Source: Clostridium disporicum
GTDB lineage: Bacteria > Bacillota > Clostridia > Clostridiales > Clostridiaceae
DNA length: 64,000 bases
NCBI RefSeq assembly: GCF_001405015.1
Contig: NZ_CYZX01000010.1
Coordinates: 1-64,000 of the forward strand
Direction of reading: 5' to 3'
The translations under genes and the position numbers were made by a program. This document shows positions 59,430 to 64,000 of this stretch, piece after piece. The notes beneath the pieces were generated by a model, which saw nothing but the letters and a program-made list of their open reading frames with translations, did no database searches and was not told where the DNA came from. The stretch's first letter is position 1; each line of letters begins with the position of its first letter.

Positions 59430-61595
59430 CTATTTATCTATATCTTTCATTGTTAATGAAATTCTCTTTCTTTTTTCATCAACTTCCATTATTTTAACTT
59501 TAATAACATCGCCTACTTTAACTATATCTAATGGATGCTTTACAAATCTATTTGCCATTTGACTTTTATGAACAAGACCATCTTGATGCACTCCAATATC
59601 TACAAACGCACCAAAGTCAGATACATTTCTTACTGTACCCATAAGAATCATTCCTGGCGTTAAATCTTTTATATCTACAACACCAGTTTTTAATATTGGT
59701 TTTGGCATATCTTCTCTTGGATCTCTACCTGGCTTTTGTAATTCTTTTATAATATCTTTTAAAGTAATTTCTCCAACTTCTAATTCCTTTATTATATTAT
59801 TTAATCCTTTTTCAGAAACTCTTTCGTTTATATCATCTAATTTTCTATTCTTTAAATCTTCTTTAGTATATCCTAACATTTCAATAAGTTTAGTTGCCAC
59901 TCCATATGATTCTGGATGAACTGAAGTATTATCTAAAGGTTCTTTACTTTCCATAACTCTTAAGAAACCAGCACATTGTTCAAATGCCTTTTGACCTAAT
60001 CTTTTAACCTTTAATAATTCCTTTCTAGAAGTAAATCCACCAACTTCATCTCTATACGCTACAATATTATTAGCTATTGCTGAATTTATACCAGCAACAT
60101 AAGTTAGTAATGATGGTGTAGCAGTATTTAAATCTACTCCAACTTTATTAACAGAATCCTCAACAACCCCAGTTAACGATTCATCTAATCTTTTAGGAGC
60201 AACATCATGTTGATATTGGCCTACTCCTAAAGCTTTTGGCTCTATTTTTACAAGCTCAGCCATTGGATCTTGAAGTCTTCTACCAATTGAAATCGCTCCT
60301 CTTATAGTAACATCTAAATCTGGATACTCTTTAGTTGCAAGCTCTGATGCTGAATATACTGATGCTCCTGATTCGGAAACTATAACATAAACCAATTCCT
60401 TACCTGTTTCTTTTTTAATTTCAGATATCATCTCTGAAATAACTTCTTCTGATTCTCTTGATGCTGTTCCATTACCAAGAGATATTACTTCTACATTATA
60501 TTTATTTATAAGCTCTTTTAAAATCTTTTTAGTTCCACTTACATCATTTTTAGGTAATGTAGGATATACAGTAGCCTTTTCTAAAAACTTACCAGTAGAA
60601 TCTAATACAGCTACCTTACATCCTGTTCTAAATCCTGGGTCAAATCCCATAACAACCTTTCCCTTTATAGGTGGTTGCATAAGTAATGATTTTAAATTCT
60701 CTTTAAATATTAATATTGCACCTTCTTCACCTTTATCTGTAAGTTCACTTCTTACTTCTCTTTCTATTGAAGGAAATATTAATCTCTTATATGAATCTTT
60801 AATTGCTAAAGATAAGTATTTATCAGTTACATCATTTTTCTTTAAAATTTTATTTTCTAGATATGATAATATCTTTTCTTCATTTACATTTATTTTTACT
60901 GAAAGGATTTTTTCTTTTTCTCCTCTATTTATAGCTAATATTCTATGTGGAGGAATCTTAGACACATCTTCACTGTATTCATAGTACATCTCATACGGAG
61001 TAGATTCTTCGCTACTACCTTTTGTTTCAATTTTTCCTTCTCTTATAGTAAGTTCTCTTATCCACTTTCTATAACTTGCTTCATCAGATATAATTTCAGC
61101 AATTATATCAAGAGCTCCATTTATAGCATCTTCTGAAGATAAAACTTTCTTTTCTTCATCTATATACTTTGATGCTTGATCTTCTATATTCCCTTTAAAG
61201 TTACCTTCAAGTATTAATTCAGCTAATGGCTTTAGTCCTTTTTCTAATGCAATTGTAGCTCTAGTTCTTTTCTTTTGCTTAAATGGTCTATATATATCTT
61301 CAACCTCAGTTAAAGTTTCACTTACTTCTAAAGCTTTAACTATTTCATCAGTTAGTTTTCCTTGCTCATCTATAGATTTTAAAACTGCCTCTTTTCTTTC
61401 TTTTAAATTTCTAAGGTAAGTCAATCTTTCAAAAAACTTTCTTAAAACCTCGTCGGTCATTGCTCCTGTTTGCTCTTTTCTATATCTAGCTATGAAAGGA
61501 ACTGTATTACCTTCATCTAATAAACTAATAACATTTTGAACATGCTTTAGTTGTATTCCCAATTCCTTTACTAATCTTTCCTCTATATTTACCAT
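59430..61595 (-). CDS. tex: Tex-family RNA-binding transcription accessory protein
   Basis: A 721-residue protein. The N-terminal Tex domain (IARYRKEQTGAMTDEVLR) leads to a YqgF-like nuclease fold near 315-440 (MGFDPGFRTGCKVAVLD). Helix-hairpin-helix repeats follow (LGVGQYQHDV; FTSRKELLKVKRLGQKAFEQ). A C-terminal S1 domain ends at about 645-715 (GTVRNVSDFGAFVDIGVHQDGL). Tex affects transcription and toxin or virulence gene expression in some bacteria. It is complete and apparently monocistronic. Confidence 0.95.
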   Translation of the reverse strand: MVNIEERLVKELGIQLKHVQNVISLLDEGNTVPFIARYRKEQTGAMTDEVLRKFFERLTYLRNLKERKEAVLKSIDEQGKLTDEIVKALEVSETLTEVEDIYRPFKQKKRTRATIALEKGLKPLAELILEGNFKGNIEDQASKYIDEEKKVLSSEDAINGALDIIAEIISDEASYRKWIRELTIREGKIETKGSSEESTPYEMYYEYSEDVSKIPPHRILAINRGEKEKILSVKINVNEEKILSYLENKILKKNDVTDKYLSLAIKDSYKRLIFPSIEREVRSELTDKGEEGAILIFKENLKSLLMQPPIKGKVVMGFDPGFRTGCKVAVLDSTGKFLEKATVYPTLPKNDVSGTKKILKELINKYNVEVISLGNGTASRESEEVISEMISEIKKETGKELVYVIVSESGASVYSASELATKEYPDLDVTIRGAISIGRRLQDPMAELVKIEPKALGVGQYQHDVAPKRLDESLTGVVEDSVNKVGVDLNTATPSLLTYVAGINSAIANNIVAYRDEVGGFTSRKELLKVKRLGQKAFEQCAGFLRVMESKEPLDNTSVHPESYGVATKLIEMLGYTKEDLKNRKLDDINERVSEKGLNNIIKELEVGEITLKDIIKELQKPGRDPREDMPKPILKTGVVDIKDLTPGMILMGTVRNVSDFGAFVDIGVHQDGLVHKSQMANRFVKHPLDIVKVGDVIKVKIMEVDEKRKRISLTMKDIDK

Positions 61596-61693
61596 AGCTC
61601 CTCCTAAACTTATGTCAATTATTTTTCTTACAATACTATTATATAATATTTCCCAATTATTTTTTAATATTTTTCTTTGTTTACATTACTCTC

Positions 61694-61722
61694 TTGATAT
61701 TAAGTAAATTAACTTGTATAAT
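61694..61722 (+). promoter_or_regulatory. sigma-A-type promoter of the small membrane gene
   Basis: -35 TTGATA (61694-61699) and -10 TATAAT (61717-61722) with a 17-bp spacer, about 35 bp above the start codon. This is the best consensus promoter in the window. Confidence 0.8.
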
Positions 61723-61756
61723 AATTGTAAAATATTTACAATTAGGTGGTGATATT

Positions 61757-62089
61757 ATGCCTCAATTTATTAATAAATTTATGTATATTCTGCTAATACT
61801 ATTTATAACATTTCTCGTATTAAATGAGTTTTACGTTATTGATTTCTCTACAAATCTTAAGAATATATTTATATTCTTAACATTGATATTAATTTTATTA
61901 ACGTCGATGAAGGAAATTCTATCAGGTACTAACGGTTTTATTAAATTTCTAAACGTAATGACTTTACTTTGTACTATAATTGGTGGTATTTTCTCTATCA
62001 TTAAAGGTCAACTTAATACTTTTATTTATATATGTTTAATCTTCTCATTAATTAACGGAGTAATAGTTTTAACTTATTCAAAAACATAA
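61757..62089 (+). CDS. small four-helix membrane protein of unknown function
   Basis: A 110-residue very hydrophobic protein with about four helices (FMYILLILFITFLVLNEF; IFIFLTLILILLTSM; VMTLLCTIIGGIFSIIKG; YICLIFSLINGVIVLTY). The ATG at 61757 follows AGGTGGTG, so a longer frame from 61694 is rejected. Downstream, 75 bp away, is an M28 peptidase on the same strand. The family is not recognised. Confidence 0.7.
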   Translation: MPQFINKFMYILLILFITFLVLNEFYVIDFSTNLKNIFIFLTLILILLTSMKEILSGTNGFIKFLNVMTLLCTIIGGIFSIIKGQLNTFIYICLIFSLINGVIVLTYSKT

Positions 62090-62164
62090 TTTTATTTATT
62101 TTAATCATATTACAAACATTAAGATAATAGTATTAGATATATATTATAATTTCGAGGTATTTTT

Positions 62165-63508
62165 ATGCGAAAAAAACTTATATATCTTTTAAGCTTATCC
62201 ATAACATTTATTTTATTATTTTTCCTAATTTTGCTTAACTATTCATATTCAGATTTTGATTCTAGCAACGTAAAAGAAACTATAAGTCTCCTTTCTTCTG
62301 AAACTTATAATGGACGTTTAGCTGGTTCTACTGAAAATGCGATGGTGGCAGATTTTATAGAAAATAAATTTAGAGAAAGCAATTTAAAACCATATGGTGA
62401 TGATAGTTATAAGAAAGATTTCGATACTATCTGTCCAGTTTATACAAACACAACACCTTATCTTAAAATACTATCTAACGGTGAGGTAGAAGAAGAACTT
62501 CAATATGGAGTTGACTTTAAAGAAGATATGATTAACTTTAGAGGAAATACTTTTACCTTTTCTAATAAAGATAAAATTTCTTCATTCTTTCTTTCAATTG
62601 AAGTAACTACTTCCGAAAATAAATTTTTATTTTTTGTTCCTAAAGAAGAAGAACTTTATTTTAGAAGCTCATTTATGAGTGATTTTCCTTACGATGCAGT
62701 TATTATGATAACAGAAAATACAAAAAACAAGATAATTACTAGCTTAAATGAAGGAAAAGAAATTTCTATTCATATTCCTTTTGAAAGTGAAACAAAAACA
62801 ATATCTAATGTTGTTGGTGTTATTGAAGGAACTGATAAAGAAGCCGCTCCTTTAGTTATTACAGCACACTTTGACCACCTTGGACAAGATGGCTTAGGTA
62901 ATATCTATGGTGGTGCATTAGATAATGCATCTGGAACAAGCTTTATCCTTGAACTACAAAGAAGCCTTTCCACATTTGCAAAGCCTAATCGTGATATAAT
63001 TTTTGTTGCACTTAATGCAGAGGAATTTGGATTATTAGGCTCAAAACAATTTGCTGAAGAAAATATATTTAATATAAAGAATTCAGAAGTTATGAATTTT
63101 GATATGGTTGGAATTACTGGCTTTCCAATAACATTTATGCAAGGTGTTGATTTCAAAGATAAAGATTCAGAATTGCTAAACTCATTAGAGGAAATATGTA
63201 AAAAAAATAACACTTCTTATGAGGTACTATATCAAGACTCCAGTGACCATGCTAGCTTCAATAAATTAGGTATAGATGCTGTTAGCTTTTGCCATAGTGA
63301 TTTAAGTAAAATTCATACTCCATATGATAGTTTAACCTATATAAATTTGGATGCTATAGATTCTGTTTATGAAATAGTTAATCAAAAAATAATGGATAGT
63401 TGTTATAGTAAGTTTACTTTATTTCTTTACAATAAGTTGTTAATTCTTATTTTATCAATAATTTTAGGTATTTTAATTGGATATCCTCTTCTTAAGAAAA
63501 AGCAGTAA
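62165..63508 (+). CDS. membrane-anchored M28-family metallopeptidase
   Basis: A 447-residue peptidase. An N-terminal membrane helix lies at about 5-30. The zinc-binding residues are in VITAHFDHLGQD (H, D), ALDNASGTS (D), NAEEFGLLGS (E, E) and MNFDMVG (D), with SSDHASF (H) late. The C-terminus has another helix (KLLILILSIILGILIGYPLL), so the catalytic domain should face outside with both ends in the membrane. M28 enzymes are amino- or carboxypeptidases; the substrate is not known. It may be an exported aminopeptidase. Confidence 0.86.
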   Translation: MRKKLIYLLSLSITFILLFFLILLNYSYSDFDSSNVKETISLLSSETYNGRLAGSTENAMVADFIENKFRESNLKPYGDDSYKKDFDTICPVYTNTTPYLKILSNGEVEEELQYGVDFKEDMINFRGNTFTFSNKDKISSFFLSIEVTTSENKFLFFVPKEEELYFRSSFMSDFPYDAVIMITENTKNKIITSLNEGKEISIHIPFESETKTISNVVGVIEGTDKEAAPLVITAHFDHLGQDGLGNIYGGALDNASGTSFILELQRSLSTFAKPNRDIIFVALNAEEFGLLGSKQFAEENIFNIKNSEVMNFDMVGITGFPITFMQGVDFKDKDSELLNSLEEICKKNNTSYEVLYQDSSDHASFNKLGIDAVSFCHSDLSKIHTPYDSLTYINLDAIDSVYEIVNQKIMDSCYSKFTLFLYNKLLILILSIILGILIGYPLLKKKQ

Positions 63509-63532
63509 ATTGTCCACTACGCAAATATAAAT

Positions 63533-63575
63533 AAATGCCTTCGTCATAAATGTTATATCTGACGAAGGCATATTT
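63533..63575. terminator. bidirectional terminator between M28 gene and prfB
   Basis: ATGCCTTCGTCA / TGACGAAGGCAT at about 63536-63571 has a 13-nt loop, with a T-run at its right and A-run at its left. It lies between the convergent M28 and prfB genes. Confidence 0.85.
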
Positions 63576-63625
63576 TTCTGTCTTAAAAATATTACTTTTC
63601 TTAATTTATCTAATATTCAAAGATT

Positions 63626-64000
63626 TTACTTATTGTTTTGCTTTAAGTAAGCAGTTATAAATTGATCTATTCCACCATCCATAACAGCACTTAAGTTTGA
63701 TGTTTCCTCATTCGTTCTATGATCTTTAACCATATTATATGGATGGAATACATATGACCTTATTTGGCTTCCCCATCCCATATCTTTAAGTTCTCCAGTT
63801 AGGTCTTCAATCTTTTCCTTATGAGCTCTATCCTTAAGTTCAATAAGCTTTGATTTAAGCATAGCCATAGCTGTATCCTTATTGGCAAATTGACTTCTCT
63901 CATTCTGACATTGTACAACTATTCCAGTAGGTATATGTGTTATTCTTATAGCTGATTCAGTTTTATTTACGTGTTGCCCACCTGCTCCACTAGCTCTATA
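63626..64000 (-). CDS. prfB: peptide chain release factor 2, C-terminal part
   Basis: The window holds the last 124 codons of RF2, which releases proteins at UAA and UGA. The catalytic GGQ is in RASGAGGQHVNKTESAIRI, whose Gln contacts the peptidyl-tRNA ester bond. The C-terminal GSQIRSYVFHPYNMVKDHRT is typical of RF2 rather than RF1. The frame stays open to the window edge. The programmed frameshift site common in prfB lies upstream, outside the window, so it cannot be checked. Confidence 0.95.
   Translation of the reverse strand, partial: YRASGAGGQHVNKTESAIRITHIPTGIVVQCQNERSQFANKDTAMAMLKSKLIELKDRAHKEKIEDLTGELKDMGWGSQIRSYVFHPYNMVKDHRTNEETSNLSAVMDGGIDQFITAYLKQNNK

Noticed and set aside
1..64000. 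CRISPR array, rRNA operon or prophage
   Set aside because: No regular short repeats with unique spacers, no 16S/23S motifs and no phage structural genes were seen on reading both strands.

Overview
The window looks like chromosome of an anaerobic, spore-forming Clostridium sensu stricto (Firmicutes), very AT-rich outside the first 3.4 kb. The evidence is an alpha/beta-type small acid-soluble spore protein, a SpoIVFB-like membrane protease, strong AGGAGG ribosome binding sites, the Firmicutes L27 N-terminal extension beside its processing protease Prp, and a YhaO/YhaN pair. Nothing in the sequence fixes the species.

Region 1 (1-4245) is accessory DNA. It starts with the 3' end of an IS3-family transposase. 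Then comes a higher-GC cargo segment with an XRE regulator under a palindromic promoter, a small P-loop kinase-like protein and an ANT(6)-type streptomycin adenylyltransferase. About 0.6 kb of non-coding, hairpin-rich DNA follows and could be a transfer origin. The segment ends in a truncated XRE gene. Between this and the core chromosome lie three copies of a roughly 120-156 bp repeat. The last copy includes the 3' end of the rRNA methyltransferase gene rlmD, so this looks like a repeatedly used attachment site.

Region 2 (4210-44300) is core chromosome, mostly on the minus strand. It holds rlmD, an RDD membrane protein, a lipoprotein, a ComEA-like protein and a divergent D-Ala-D-Ala carboxypeptidase. 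Next are an RluA-family pseudouridine synthase and the LCP-yqeK-nadD-yhbY-obgE cluster, then rpmA-prp-rplU with an L21 leader. RNase G and two radical-SAM-associated genes follow, then a SpoIVFB-like protease with a small membrane partner, rodA, minCDE, mrdA-mreDCB, radC and maf. The rest is a SPOR protein, pepD, pyruvate kinase, an S1-domain protein, a CBS protein, an exonuclease, a membrane MutS-like ATPase and yhaO/yhaN. The rod-shape genes (rodA, mreBCD, mrdA) and division-site genes (minCDE) form one morphogenesis block.

Region 3 (44400-56570) holds the spore protein, a secreted PTP-like phytase and a LicT antiterminator. It also holds a complete cellobiose/beta-glucoside PTS (IIA, IIC, IIB) with two GH1 6-phospho-beta-glucosidases, an RpiR regulator and recQ. 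Two identical tRNA-Trp genes bracket the PTS-to-recQ part. Two promoters in this island share an upstream element of about 80 bp, which suggests common control.

Region 4 (56760-64000) carries tsaE-tsaB-rimI (t6A tRNA modification and an acetyltransferase), an FMN riboswitch controlling a RibU riboflavin transporter, tex, a small membrane protein, an M28 peptidase and the 3' part of prfB. The most unusual signals are the rlmD-tail repeats, the shared regulatory block, the phytase ORF that runs through its own terminator, and four related palindromic intergenic modules.
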